A stretch of DNA of 64,000 bases. It comes from DASSUW01 sp963806395 (GTDB lineage Bacteria > Actinomycetota > Thermoleophilia > Solirubrobacterales > Solirubrobacteraceae). Below the pieces are notes generated by a model, which saw nothing but the letters and a program-made list of their open reading frames with translations, was not told the DNA's origin and did no database searches. Below are positions 26,637 through 34,697 of this stretch, one piece after another. Positions within the stretch are counted from its first letter, which is position 1. Each line of letters begins with the position of its first letter. The translations under genes were made by a program, and so were the position numbers. The DNA lies in contig CAWDYI010000019.1 of assembly GCA_963806395.1 (NCBI GenBank), positions 558,001 to 622,000 of the forward strand. The letters run 5' to 3'.

Positions 26637-28484
26637 CTAGCTCGGATCGTCGGCGGGCTGGAAATAGACCAGCCGCTCGATGACGGCGCTCAGGCGCGGG
26701 CCGCGCCGGAGTAGCTCGTACACCTCCGGCGGCACCTCGGGACCCCCGTTGCGCGACTCGAGGTCGGTCAGGCGCTCGGGCTCGACGGCGATCTCGCGAC
26801 CCAGCGCCGGCCACTGCTCGCGCAGGACGAGCCACTTCGCGAGATGCGCAGGCGTCAGCTCGGGCTCGCCGCCGAACATCTCCCGAGCGCGCGCGATCTC
26901 GGTCAGCAACTGGGCGTGGTTGAAGCTCCGCTTGGCCTCGCGCGGAAGCACCGGCGGGTTCTCGACGATGAAGGTCTCGACGGCGCGGAACTCGGCGCTG
27001 TCCAGGAACGAGCTCGACACCAGGTCCTTGACCAGGCCATCGTCGACCGCCGGCTCGGCGGCTGTTCGCTTGAGTACCTGGTGCTCGATCTGCTCCGGCG
27101 AGAACTGTTGCTGCTTGAGCTCCTCGATCTGCTCCTTCAGGTCGGTGCGCCGCTGGCGGGTGCGCTTGCGGAGCCGCCGCGACCACCATCCGAACCCGAG
27201 CGTGACGATGAACAGCAGGCCGAACGCGGTGGAGACGGGGTCGGAGCTGTCCTCGGATTCGAGCCACTCCGGGTTCGCGATGCCGTACACGACGAACGCG
27301 ATCATGAGGATCGCGAACGGCCACCAGCGGGCGCGTTCCACGCCCTTCTTGAATTGCGCCCAGCGGCTTGCGACGCGTTGCTCGGAGGCCTTCAGCCTGC
27401 TCAGGAACGCCGGCCACCGGCGGCGGGGCAGCTGCACGGGCTCGTGATGCGGGTGCCGGAGCGACGGTCCGTACTCGCGGATGACCCTGCGCATGTCGTC
27501 CGGCGCGGGCGGCGGCAGCGCGATCTCGAGCTGGACGATCTTCGCCAGGTAACGGCGGCCGATCTCCTCGGGGTCCTCGACCTCGCTCCCGGCCAGCGTG
27601 GCGGCGTAGCGCGCACCGGCCGACCGGGCGATCGGCTCCATGTCGGCGAGCACGATGGTCACGACGCCGTGCTGACCGAGCAGCTGGCTGGCGACCTGGC
27701 AGACCTCGAGCGCACGGTCGCTGGCGCAGCGCTCCAGGTCGTCGATGATGATCACGAGCCGCCCGTTGTGGGTGGCGTGCGCGATCAGCCGCGCGAACTG
27801 CTCCCTGACCTCCGACATGCTGCCGTGGGCGGCGGCGGAGCGGGGATCGTCGATGAACCGTGCCGCCTCGCGGGCGGTCGTGAACAGCCGCTGCGAGGCG
27901 AACAGCGTGAAGAAGATGACGCCGAGCACGCCGGCGCCGGTCGCCGGGCCGCCGGGGTTCCCGAGGGCGGTGTTGAGGAGATCTCGCGAGGGCCCGAAGA
28001 GCGCCACCACGAGTGCCACCGCCGCGCTGGCGAGGGCGAGCAGCACGGTCTGCCGCGAGCGCTCGCCCGGCCGCAGCATCGCGCTCGGCAGCGGCGCGGC
28101 CGCGCGCCGCCACCACGACCGGTTGCGATCGGCCGTGCGTGCCACGGCCGCGGCGAGGGCGGCGCCGAGATGCGGCGCGTCGTCGTGCTCCCACGCGTTG
28201 AACCAGCACACGAGCCGCGGGTCGTCGCCGCCGCGGTGCCTGACCCGCCCCTCGAGCATCCACTCCACCATGCAGCCGAGCGAGCTCTTGCCGCCGCCCC
28301 ACGGCGCGCTGACGGCGATCGTCAGGGGGGTCGCCGTCTTGTCGTCGTCGATGATCAGCGCCAGTGCACGCGCGAACTCCGCGAAACCGAAGCGGTCGAG
28401 CGCCGGGTCGTGCAGCGGCGTGTCGTCCACGAGCGACACACGCCGCTCGGGCGCCGCTTCGATCGGCTGAATGGTGGTTGTCAT
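26637..28484 (-). CDS. Membrane-bound KAP-family P-loop ATPase
   Basis: 615 residues. Walker A is APWGGGKSS (residues 60-68) and Walker B is LVIIIDDLERC; the KAP marker CWFNAWEHDD lies between. Hydrophobic pairs near residues 135-195 and 400-450 place membrane segments inside and after the ATPase core, as in KAP proteins. The C-terminal third is helical (LKEQIEELKQQQFSPEQIE) and may be a coiled coil. KAP ATPases act in membrane-linked complexes and some in phage exclusion. No nuclease or effector gene is next to it, so the role is open. Confidence 0.82.
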   Translation of the reverse strand: MTTTIQPIEAAPERRVSLVDDTPLHDPALDRFGFAEFARALALIIDDDKTATPLTIAVSAPWGGGKSSLGCMVEWMLEGRVRHRGGDDPRLVCWFNAWEHDDAPHLGAALAAAVARTADRNRSWWRRAAAPLPSAMLRPGERSRQTVLLALASAAVALVVALFGPSRDLLNTALGNPGGPATGAGVLGVIFFTLFASQRLFTTAREAARFIDDPRSAAAHGSMSEVREQFARLIAHATHNGRLVIIIDDLERCASDRALEVCQVASQLLGQHGVVTIVLADMEPIARSAGARYAATLAGSEVEDPEEIGRRYLAKIVQLEIALPPPAPDDMRRVIREYGPSLRHPHHEPVQLPRRRWPAFLSRLKASEQRVASRWAQFKKGVERARWWPFAILMIAFVVYGIANPEWLESEDSSDPVSTAFGLLFIVTLGFGWWSRRLRKRTRQRRTDLKEQIEELKQQQFSPEQIEHQVLKRTAAEPAVDDGLVKDLVSSSFLDSAEFRAVETFIVENPPVLPREAKRSFNHAQLLTEIARAREMFGGEPELTPAHLAKWLVLREQWPALGREIAVEPERLTDLESRNGGPEVPPEVYELLRRGPRLSAVIERLVYFQPADDPS

Positions 28485-28552
28485 CGCGCTTCCCGCTCGC
28501 GGGCTGCGACGACTGTCTTCTCATGCGCGACCGCTGTCAAGCGGCGCACGGC

Positions 28553-28795
28553 CTACTGCGTGTCGTACTGGCGCCAGCGCGCCAGGAACTCCTCCGCCTC
28601 GAGCTGGGCGAGGTCGGTCTTGAGAGCGCGCGCAAGGCGGCCGGTCTGCTGCGGCGTGGTGTCCCAGAACAGCACGACCTCGCCGGAGTCGATATCGACG
28701 ACCTCGATGTGGTCGACCTGACCCGCCGAGCGCAGCAGCGCCGGACCGCGGCCTCCGCGGCGCACGATCAGCTCGAACGCGCGGTTGGCCTTCAT
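28553..28795 (-). CDS. Small hypothetical protein, 80 residues
   Basis: The ATG at 28793-28795 overlaps the stop of the DsbA-like gene (ATGA), and the frame runs to 28553. The sequence MKANRAFELIVRRGG then shows DHIEVVDIDSGEVVLFWD and a C-terminal helix (DLAQLEAEEFLARWRQYD). It is soluble and slightly acidic. The family is not recognised. Coupling with the upstream gene and its normal composition support a real gene. It may be a partner or small regulator of that gene. Confidence 0.68.
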   Translation of the reverse strand: MKANRAFELIVRRGGRGPALLRSAGQVDHIEVVDIDSGEVVLFWDTTPQQTGRLARALKTDLAQLEAEEFLARWRQYDTQ

Positions 28796-29337
28796 GCCGG
28801 GACCTCGATCACGTCGCCGGCGGCGGTGACGACGGCGGGCACGTCGCGCACGCCCGCCGCCCGCGCCTCCGCGGTCGCAGCGTCGAGCCGCTCGCGAGTG
28901 CCGCGCAGGTCGGCGCCCTTGATGACCGCGAGCGGGTGCATCTCGCACGCGGCGGCGGCGATCAGCACGTTGTCGCGTTCGCCGAGATCGCGCCCGCCGG
29001 CGAACGCCTGCCGGAAGGCGGCGAGGCTGAAGGCGACGGCGCGGCCGATCTGCTTCGCGTAGGTGGCCACGAGCATCGCCCACTCCGCGTCGGCCGGGAA
29101 CGGATCGGGCCAGCGCAACGCCTGCACGCCCTGGGCGTGGGCGGCGCGCTCGACATCCTCGCGGTAGGCGAGGACTTCCTCGTGACACCGGAACGGGCCG
29201 ACCTCGGCGACCTGCACCGGCACCCACTCCGGCACCTCGCCGAGCACGTGGTTCACGCGCTCGGCGGCCAGGTACGCAACCGGCGACGCGAGGTCGTAAA
29301 AAAATTTCGCCCGACCGGCTCCGCGTTCAGGGTCCAA
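28792..29337 (-). CDS. DsbA-like thioredoxin-fold protein (HCCA-isomerase type)
   Basis: The 181-residue product carries KFFYDLASPVAYLAAERV, the N-terminal signature of the 2-hydroxychromene-2-carboxylate isomerase/DsbA superfamily, and the helical insertion with AFSLAAFRQAFAGGRDLG; the C-terminal cis-Pro region is VRDVPAVV. No CxxC motif is present, so it is more like the glutathione-dependent isomerase branch than an oxidase. The start is uncertain because the first 11 residues lack family similarity. The codons for FFYD form a poly-A/T tract unusual in this GC-rich sequence. Confidence 0.72.
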   Translation of the reverse strand: MDPERGAGRAKFFYDLASPVAYLAAERVNHVLGEVPEWVPVQVAEVGPFRCHEEVLAYREDVERAAHAQGVQALRWPDPFPADAEWAMLVATYAKQIGRAVAFSLAAFRQAFAGGRDLGERDNVLIAAAACEMHPLAVIKGADLRGTRERLDAATAEARAAGVRDVPAVVTAAGDVIEVPA

Positions 29338-29365
29338 CGTTGGCTCCGCCGGTCGTGCGACGTTA

Positions 29366-30751
29366 CTAGCCGTGAATCAGCCAGCCATCGGCGGCCCGCG
29401 CGGCCTCCATGATCGCCTCGGACAGCGTCGGGTGCCCGTGGATGATCCGCGCGACCTCGGGGAAGCCGCCCTCGAGCGCCTTGGCGTTGACGAGCTCCTG
29501 GATCAGCTCGGTCGAGCGTGAGCCGACGATGTGCCCGCCCACCATCTCGCCGTACTTCTTGTCGCCGATGATCTTGATCATCCCGCTGCGGTCGCCGTAC
29601 ACGGTGCCGCCGCCGACGGCGCCGTACTGGACCTTGCCGATCACGACGTCCAGGCCCTGCTCGCGCGCCTGCTCCTCGGTGAGCCCGAAGGAGCCGACGT
29701 TCGGGGTGCAGAACGTGGCCCGCGGGATGTCGATGTACTCGATCGGGTGCGTCTCGAGCCCGGCGGCGTCCTCGACGGCGATGATGCCCTCGTCGGATGC
29801 CTTGTGGGCGAGCGCGGGGCCTTTCACGAGGTCGCCGATCGCGTACACGCCCTTGAGCGACGTCCGCAGCGCGCCGTCGACGTCGATCAGCCCGCTGTCG
29901 TCGAGCTTGACGCCCGCGTCCTCGAGCCCCAGGCCTTCGACGTCGGGGCCGCGGCCGGCGGCGATGACGAACCACTCCACCTCTTCGGTGCTGTCGCCGA
30001 ACGTGAACGAGACCTTGTCGTCGCCGGCCTGGACGTTCTCGACCAGCGTGCCGGTGTGGATCGTCATGTTCTGCTTCGCGAGGCCGCGGCCGACGACCTT
30101 CGAGATGTCCGCATCCTCGGTCGGGAGCACGCGGTCGAGCGCCTCGAACAGCAGCACCTCGGTGCCGAGCCGTCCGTAGGCGGAGGCGATCTCGGCGCCG
30201 GATGCTCCGGCGCCCGCAACCGCGATGCGGCCGGGCAGTTCCTCGAGCGCCCACGCGCCCTCGGTGCTGATCACGCGACCGCCGAACTGCGTGCCGGGGA
30301 TCGGCTTCGGCACCGAGCCGGTCGCCAGGATGACGCACTTCGTGGCCTCGATCTCGGTCCCGTCGAAGTTCCCGCCGACCTTGACGTTGCCGTCGCTCGT
30401 CACCGCGGCGAAGCCCTCGATGTAGTCGATCTTGTTCTTCTTGAACAGTCCGCTGACGCCGCCCGTGAGGGTCGAGATCACCTTCTTGCGGCGATCGCTG
30501 ACCTTCCCGAACTCGACGGAGCGGCCGTCGACCGTGATGCCGAAGTCACCGGCCTCGTCGATCTCGGAGAGGATGTCGGCCGACCGCAGGACCGCCTTGG
30601 CCGGGATGCAGGCGTAGTTCAGGCAACGGCCGCCGACCGTGTCCTTCTCGATCACGGCGGTCTTCATCCCGAGCTGGGCGGCGCGGATCGCGGCGACGTA
30701 TCCGCCGGGTCCTGAGCCGATGACGATGCAGTCGTAGGAGGATTCGGGCAT
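29366..30751 (-). CDS. lpd: Dihydrolipoyl dehydrogenase (E3)
   Basis: 461 residues: FAD-binding VIGSGPGGYVAAIRAAQLG, the redox disulfide GGRCLNYACIPAKA, the NAD-binding GAGASGAEIASAYGRLG and the C-terminal HGHPTLSEAIMEAA with the catalytic His-Glu pair. It reoxidises dihydrolipoyl groups of the E2 proteins. The active-site spacing C-x4-C is normal, though RCLNYAC replaces the common TCLNVGC. It stands alone but on the same strand as both E1/E2 sets and probably serves both. Confidence 0.94.
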   Translation of the reverse strand: MPESSYDCIVIGSGPGGYVAAIRAAQLGMKTAVIEKDTVGGRCLNYACIPAKAVLRSADILSEIDEAGDFGITVDGRSVEFGKVSDRRKKVISTLTGGVSGLFKKNKIDYIEGFAAVTSDGNVKVGGNFDGTEIEATKCVILATGSVPKPIPGTQFGGRVISTEGAWALEELPGRIAVAGAGASGAEIASAYGRLGTEVLLFEALDRVLPTEDADISKVVGRGLAKQNMTIHTGTLVENVQAGDDKVSFTFGDSTEEVEWFVIAAGRGPDVEGLGLEDAGVKLDDSGLIDVDGALRTSLKGVYAIGDLVKGPALAHKASDEGIIAVEDAAGLETHPIEYIDIPRATFCTPNVGSFGLTEEQAREQGLDVVIGKVQYGAVGGGTVYGDRSGMIKIIGDKKYGEMVGGHIVGSRSTELIQELVNAKALEGGFPEVARIIHGHPTLSEAIMEAARAADGWLIHG

Positions 30752-30763
30752 GGGCGCCGCAGG

Positions 30764-31207
30764 CTAGCGGAGCTTGTTCCTCAGCGCGTCTGGAAGCGGC
30801 GCGGAGCGCTGCGCCTCGTAGTCGTAACCCACGAGCACGCCGTAGCCCTCGGCGAGCAGGCGGTCGCCGGCGCGCATGTCGAACTCGAGCTTGAGCGACT
30901 TGGTCCCGATCTCCGCCGGCCGCACGCGGATCGCGACCTCCTCGTCGAAGTGACCGGGCGAGCGGTAGTCGATGTGGCAGGCGGCGAAGATGAAGCCGAA
31001 GCCGAATATAACGTCGCTGCTCTGTCCGAGCTCGCGAGGCCGGGGCAGCGAAACCGGTCTCACCGGATCATGTTGTTCGAGCAGCTCGTTCAGGTAGGCG
31101 ATTCGCGCCGACTCGAAGTAGCGCAGGAACACCACGTTGTTCAGGTGCCGCATCGCGTCGAGGTCGCCGAAGCGGATGCGCTCGACGTGGGTGTACGCCC
31201 AGCTCAC
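30764..31207 (-). CDS. Acyl-CoA thioesterase (4HBT hotdog fold)
   Basis: The 147-residue hotdog protein has RIRFGDLDAMRHLNNVVFLRYFE with the catalytic Asp of the 4-hydroxybenzoyl-CoA thioesterase type, and CHIDYRSPGHFDEEVAI. It probably hydrolyses acyl-CoA, substrate unknown. The start is GTG at 31205-31207, overlapping as GTGA the membrane protein gene upstream; the longer frame reads through that gene. It lies 12 bases upstream of the lpd start and may be co-transcribed with it. Confidence 0.85.
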   Translation of the reverse strand: MSWAYTHVERIRFGDLDAMRHLNNVVFLRYFESARIAYLNELLEQHDPVRPVSLPRPRELGQSSDVIFGFGFIFAACHIDYRSPGHFDEEVAIRVRPAEIGTKSLKLEFDMRAGDRLLAEGYGVLVGYDYEAQRSAPLPDALRNKLR

Positions 31208-31656
31208 TCCCGCGTCTCGCGGCGCTGCGGTCGCTCCGGCATCTGGATCCGCGCCATCTGCCGGATCAGCAGCCAGAACAGCGGTCCCGTGAGCACCATC
31301 ACGAGCACGCTCAGCAGCACGCCCTGCAGGTTGCCCGCCCGCAGCAGCGAGAGCATCGCGCCGATGAACGTGACGCCGAGCAGCACCTCGAAGCCGAGTA
31401 CCGCCCAGTAGCGCAGGTACCACATGCCGACCGCGGCGGCCAGCATCACGCCGGCGAACACGAGCCCGCCGGCGACCGGCCGGTTGCCGTCGACCTCCCA
31501 GCCGGCTGCCACGAGAACGACGTTCGCGACCGCGAACAGGGCGGCGAGGACGGCCGACACCGCGATCGGCCACGGGCGCTCGCCCGGCGCCAGCGGCACG
31601 AGCGCGGCGCGCGCCGCCTCGTCCTTCTCGCGAGCGCGGGCGTAGCCGCGCTCCAT
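31204..31656 (-). CDS. Hypothetical four-helix membrane protein
   Basis: 150 residues from the ATG 31654-31656 (MERGYARAREKDEAAR). After a charged cytoplasmic N-terminus there are four hydrophobic segments (about 28-47, 57-73, 80-97 and 107-128) and a charged tail rich in Arg/Glu (MPERPQRRETRE). No family is recognised. It overlaps the thioesterase by 4 bases. An upstream start at 31755 would run into thiE and adds only Arg/Pro-rich sequence. Confidence 0.72.
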   Translation of the reverse strand: MERGYARAREKDEAARAALVPLAPGERPWPIAVSAVLAALFAVANVVLVAAGWEVDGNRPVAGGLVFAGVMLAAAVGMWYLRYWAVLGFEVLLGVTFIGAMLSLLRAGNLQGVLLSVLVMVLTGPLFWLLIRQMARIQMPERPQRRETRE

Positions 31657-31735
31657 CGACCCGCGGCCGTTGCCCGTGTGCTCGCTTGTCGCGCCCGGCC
31701 GCGGTGGCCGGCTCGCCTGAGCGCCCTCGCGTCGC

Positions 31736-32380
31736 TTACGCGCGCGCCGCGGCAACGGGCTCCTCGTCGAGCGCGCCTCGCAGAGCGCGTGCGGCCGCCT
31801 CGGGGTCGGCCGCGTCGGTGATCGCGCGCACGACGACGATCCGGCGCGCGCCGCGGTCGACCGCGGCGCCGAGCGTCGACGCGTCGAGCCCGCCGATCGC
31901 GAACCACGGCTTCGTCACCGTGCGCGCCGCGTACTCGACGTACTCCAGCCCCGCCGACGGCCGGCCCGGCTTGGTCGGCGTTGCGTGCACCGGCCCCACG
32001 GCCAGATAGTCGACGTCGCGATCGGCGACCGCGGCGTCGGCCTGCTCCGGCGCATGCGTCGAGCGCCCGACGATCCGCTCCGGCCCTACCGACGCGCGCG
32101 CCGCCGCGGGCGTCTCGTCGTCCTGGCCCACGTGCACCCCGTCGGCGCGGCACGCCGCCACCAGGTCCGGCCGGTCGTTGAGGACGAACAGCGCGCCGGC
32201 CTCGTCGGCGGCCGTCCGGAACGCGCGTGCGGCGGCCACGAGGGCGTCGTCGCCGAGCGTCTTGTCGCGCAGTTGCACGAGGTCGACGCCGCCGCGCAGC
32301 GCCGCACGCAACCAGTCGAGCGGGCGCGCGTCGCAGACGAGATACAGGCGGGCGGTGGCAAGACGCTCGCGGGGGCTCAT
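31736..32380 (-). CDS. thiE: Thiamine-phosphate synthase
   Basis: The 214-residue TIM barrel starts at ATG 32378-32380 (MSPRERLATARLYLVCD). It has LVQLRDKTLGDD, NDRPDLVAACRADGVHVGQDD, IVGRSTHAPEQ and DYLAVGPVHATPTKP, the phosphate and pyrimidine contacts of ThiE. It joins the thiazole and pyrimidine halves of thiamine. It is divergent from thiOSG; the TPP riboswitch belongs to the other strand, so control of thiE is not explained by it. The thiamine diphosphate product is the cofactor of both E1 sets in this window. Confidence 0.93.
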   Translation of the reverse strand: MSPRERLATARLYLVCDARPLDWLRAALRGGVDLVQLRDKTLGDDALVAAARAFRTAADEAGALFVLNDRPDLVAACRADGVHVGQDDETPAAARASVGPERIVGRSTHAPEQADAAVADRDVDYLAVGPVHATPTKPGRPSAGLEYVEYAARTVTKPWFAIGGLDASTLGAAVDRGARRIVVVRAITDAADPEAAARALRGALDEEPVAAARA

Positions 32381-32415
32381 CGCGGCCAGTCTGGCAGCTA
32401 CCATCTAGTGCACCA

Positions 32416-32503
32416 CAACGGGAGCCCGTGACGTTTGGGCTGAGAGGGCGGCAGCTGGCCGCCGACCGTCGAACCTGATCCGGGTAGTGCCGGCGTAGGG
32501 AGG
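32416..32503 (+). ncRNA. TPP riboswitch (THI element)
   Basis: All conserved blocks are present in order on the + strand: ACGGGAGCCC (32418-32427), GGGCTGAGA (32437-32445), GAACCTGATCCGGGTA (32471-32486) and GCCGGCGTAGGGA (32489-32501). The last block runs straight into AGGGAGGG (32497-32504), the likely ribosome site of thiO, whose GTG is at 32517. Ligand binding would hide that site in the closing stem, so control is probably at translation. No terminator hairpin with a T-run is seen. Confidence 0.95.
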
Positions 32504-32516
32504 GAATGTCCCAGCA

Positions 32517-33638
32517 GTGACCTCGAGTTCGTTTGACGTCGCCGTCGCAGGCGGCGGGCCGATCGGTCTGGCCTGCGCGTGGCGTGCTGCCGGCCGCGGC
32601 CTGCGCACCGTCGTGCTCGACGCCGGCGACCCGGGGGCGTGGCAGGTCGCTGCGGGCATGCTCGCCCCGGTCACCGAGGCCGCGCCCGGCGACGCGCCGC
32701 TGACCGAGCTGGGGCTGCGCAGCGCGCGTGGCTTCGGCGCGTTCTGCGCCGAGCTGTCCGAGGCTTCCGGCCAGGATCCGGGCCTGCGGCGGACCGGCAC
32801 GCTCGTGGTCGCTCGCGACCGCGACGAGGCCGAGGCGCTCGAGCACCTGCTCGCCTACCGGCGCGAGCTCGGCCTCGAGGTCGAGCGGCTGCGCCCGAGC
32901 CAGGCGCGCCGCGTCGAGCCCGCGCTTGCGCCGACCGTGCGGCTCGCGCTCGACGTGCCGGGCGATCACTCGGTCGACCCGCGGCGGCTGATGGCGGCGC
33001 TCGCCGTCGCGTTCGAGCGCGCAGGCGGCACGCTGCGCCACGCCCGCGTCGTCGCCGTCGAGACCGACGGCGAGCGCGCGAGCGGTCTGCGGCTGGCAGA
33101 TGGCGAGGTCGTGCACGCCGCCCGCGTCGTGCTCGCGCCGGGCACCGGCGCGCTCGAGCTGCCGGAGCACGCGCGCGTGCCGATCCGGCCCGTCAAGGGC
33201 CAGGTGCTGCGCCTGCGCGACCCTCGCGGCCCAGGCCTCGTCGCCCGCACCATTCGCGGCCCCGACGGCTACCTCGTCCCGCGCGCCGACGGCCGCTACG
33301 TGCTCGGCGCGACGATGGAGGAGCGCGGGTGGGACACGGCGCCGACCGCGGGCGCGGTCTACGAGTTGCTGCGCGACATGAGCGAGGTCGTGCCCGGCGT
33401 GCTCGAGCTCGAGATCGAGGAGCTGAGCGTGGGGCTGCGACCGGCCACGCCCGACAACCTGCCCGCGATCGGCCCGGGCGCCCTCGATGGGCTCGTGTGG
33501 GCGGCCGGGCACTTCCGCAACGGCATCCTGCTGGCCGCGGTCACCGCCGACCTCGTCGCCGGTGCGCTGTGCGGCGAGGCGATGCCCGAGTGGGCGGTGC
33601 CGGCCGACCCGCGCCGCTTCGCCGGGGTGCCCGCATGA
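32517..33638 (+). CDS. thiO: Glycine oxidase (thiamine thiazole biosynthesis)
   Basis: The 373-residue FAD enzyme begins TSSSFDVAVAGGGPIGLACAW, a dinucleotide-binding motif. It has GMLAPVTEA, the FAD/substrate region RPVKGQVLRLRDP and the C-terminal GLRPATPDNLPAIGPG and GHFRNGILLAAVTADL. It oxidises glycine to the imine used by ThiG. The GTG start follows the TPP riboswitch. Its stop overlaps the thiS ATG (ATGA). thiF, thiH, thiC and thiD are not in the window. Confidence 0.92.
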   Translation: MTSSSFDVAVAGGGPIGLACAWRAAGRGLRTVVLDAGDPGAWQVAAGMLAPVTEAAPGDAPLTELGLRSARGFGAFCAELSEASGQDPGLRRTGTLVVARDRDEAEALEHLLAYRRELGLEVERLRPSQARRVEPALAPTVRLALDVPGDHSVDPRRLMAALAVAFERAGGTLRHARVVAVETDGERASGLRLADGEVVHAARVVLAPGTGALELPEHARVPIRPVKGQVLRLRDPRGPGLVARTIRGPDGYLVPRADGRYVLGATMEERGWDTAPTAGAVYELLRDMSEVVPGVLELEIEELSVGLRPATPDNLPAIGPGALDGLVWAAGHFRNGILLAAVTADLVAGALCGEAMPEWAVPADPRRFAGVPA

Positions 33639-33841
33639 AGGTGCTGCTCAACGGCACCGAGGCCGAGCTGGCCGACGGCGCGACCGTGCAGGCGGCGGTC
33701 GACGCGCTCGAGCTGCCGGCCGCCAACCGCGGCGTCGCGGTGGCCGTCGACGCCGAGGTCGTGCCGCGCACGCAGTGGGAGACGCACAAGCTCGACGACG
33801 GGGCGCGGGTCGAGATCCTGCGCGCGATCCAGGGAGGCTGA
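33635..33841 (+). CDS. thiS: Sulfur-carrier protein ThiS
   Basis: 68 residues with the beta-grasp pattern: MKVLLNGTEAELADGATVQ, then LPAANRGVAVAVDAEVVPRTQW and LDDGARVEILRAIQGG. The C-terminal Gly-Gly is the site of thiocarboxylation. Its ATG overlaps the thiO stop and it ends two bases before thiG. The activating ThiF-like enzyme must be elsewhere. Confidence 0.95.
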   Translation: MKVLLNGTEAELADGATVQAAVDALELPAANRGVAVAVDAEVVPRTQWETHKLDDGARVEILRAIQGG

Positions 33842-33843
33842 AG

Positions 33844-34638
33844 ATGGCGACGACCGACGTATCCGCCGATCCGCTCACCATCGCCGGCACGGAGCTGCGC
33901 TCCCGGCTGCTGCTCGGCACCGGCGGGTTCCGCTCGCTCGACGCGCTCGCGACGGCGATCGAGGCATCCGGCGCCGAGCTCGTGACGGTCGCGCTGCGGC
34001 GGATCGAGCCGGGCCAGCGCGGGTCGATCGTCGACGTGCTCGACAGCGCAGGCGTGCGACTGCTCCCGAACACGGCCGGCTGCTTCACCGCCCGCGACGC
34101 CGTGCTCACGGCGAAGCTCGCGCGCGAGGCGTTCGAGACCGAGTGGGTGAAGCTCGAGGTGATCGGGGACGAGCGCACGCTGCTGCCGGACGCGCCGGCG
34201 CTGCTCGAGGCCGCCGAGGAGCTGGTCGACGAGGGCTTCACGGTCCTCCCGTACACCAACGACGATCCGATCCTCGCGCGCCGGCTGGAGGACGTCGGCT
34301 GCGCCGCGGTGATGCCGCTCGGCTCGCCGATCGGCTCGGGCATGGGCCTGCTGAACACCTACAACCTGCGCCTGATCCGCGAGCGTGCCGGCGTGCCGGT
34401 GATCCTCGACGCCGGTGTCGGCACCGCGTCGGATGCCGCGCTCGCGATGGAGCTCGGCCACGACGGCGTGCTGTGCGCGAGCGCGATCTCGCGCGCGGAC
34501 GACCCGATCGCGATGGCGCGGGCGATCCGGCTCGGCACCGAGGCCGGGCGGCTCGCCTACCGCGCCGGCCGGATCCCGCGGCGGCTGTACGCGCAGGCGT
34601 CCACGCCCGACGAGGGAACGCCCGACTTCGCGGGGTGA
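33844..34638 (+). CDS. thiG: Thiazole synthase
   Basis: The 264-residue TIM barrel has LLLGTGGFRS, ASGAELVTVALRR, the Schiff-base lysine in WVKLEVIGDERTLLPD, PLGSPIGSGMGLLN and ILDAGVGTASDAALAMELGHDG. It builds the thiazole phosphate from the ThiO imine, ThiS sulfur and deoxyxylulose phosphate. The tail beyond the fold (AQASTPDEGTPDFAG) is slightly extended. It closes the thiOSG unit under the riboswitch. Confidence 0.94.
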   Translation: MATTDVSADPLTIAGTELRSRLLLGTGGFRSLDALATAIEASGAELVTVALRRIEPGQRGSIVDVLDSAGVRLLPNTAGCFTARDAVLTAKLAREAFETEWVKLEVIGDERTLLPDAPALLEAAEELVDEGFTVLPYTNDDPILARRLEDVGCAAVMPLGSPIGSGMGLLNTYNLRLIRERAGVPVILDAGVGTASDAALAMELGHDGVLCASAISRADDPIAMARAIRLGTEAGRLAYRAGRIPRRLYAQASTPDEGTPDFAG

Positions 34639-34697
34639 CGCCGCCGTGGCCCTAGGGTGGCTGTCCGCCGGGCGCCCGGCGGCGGACGCTGCCGGGC

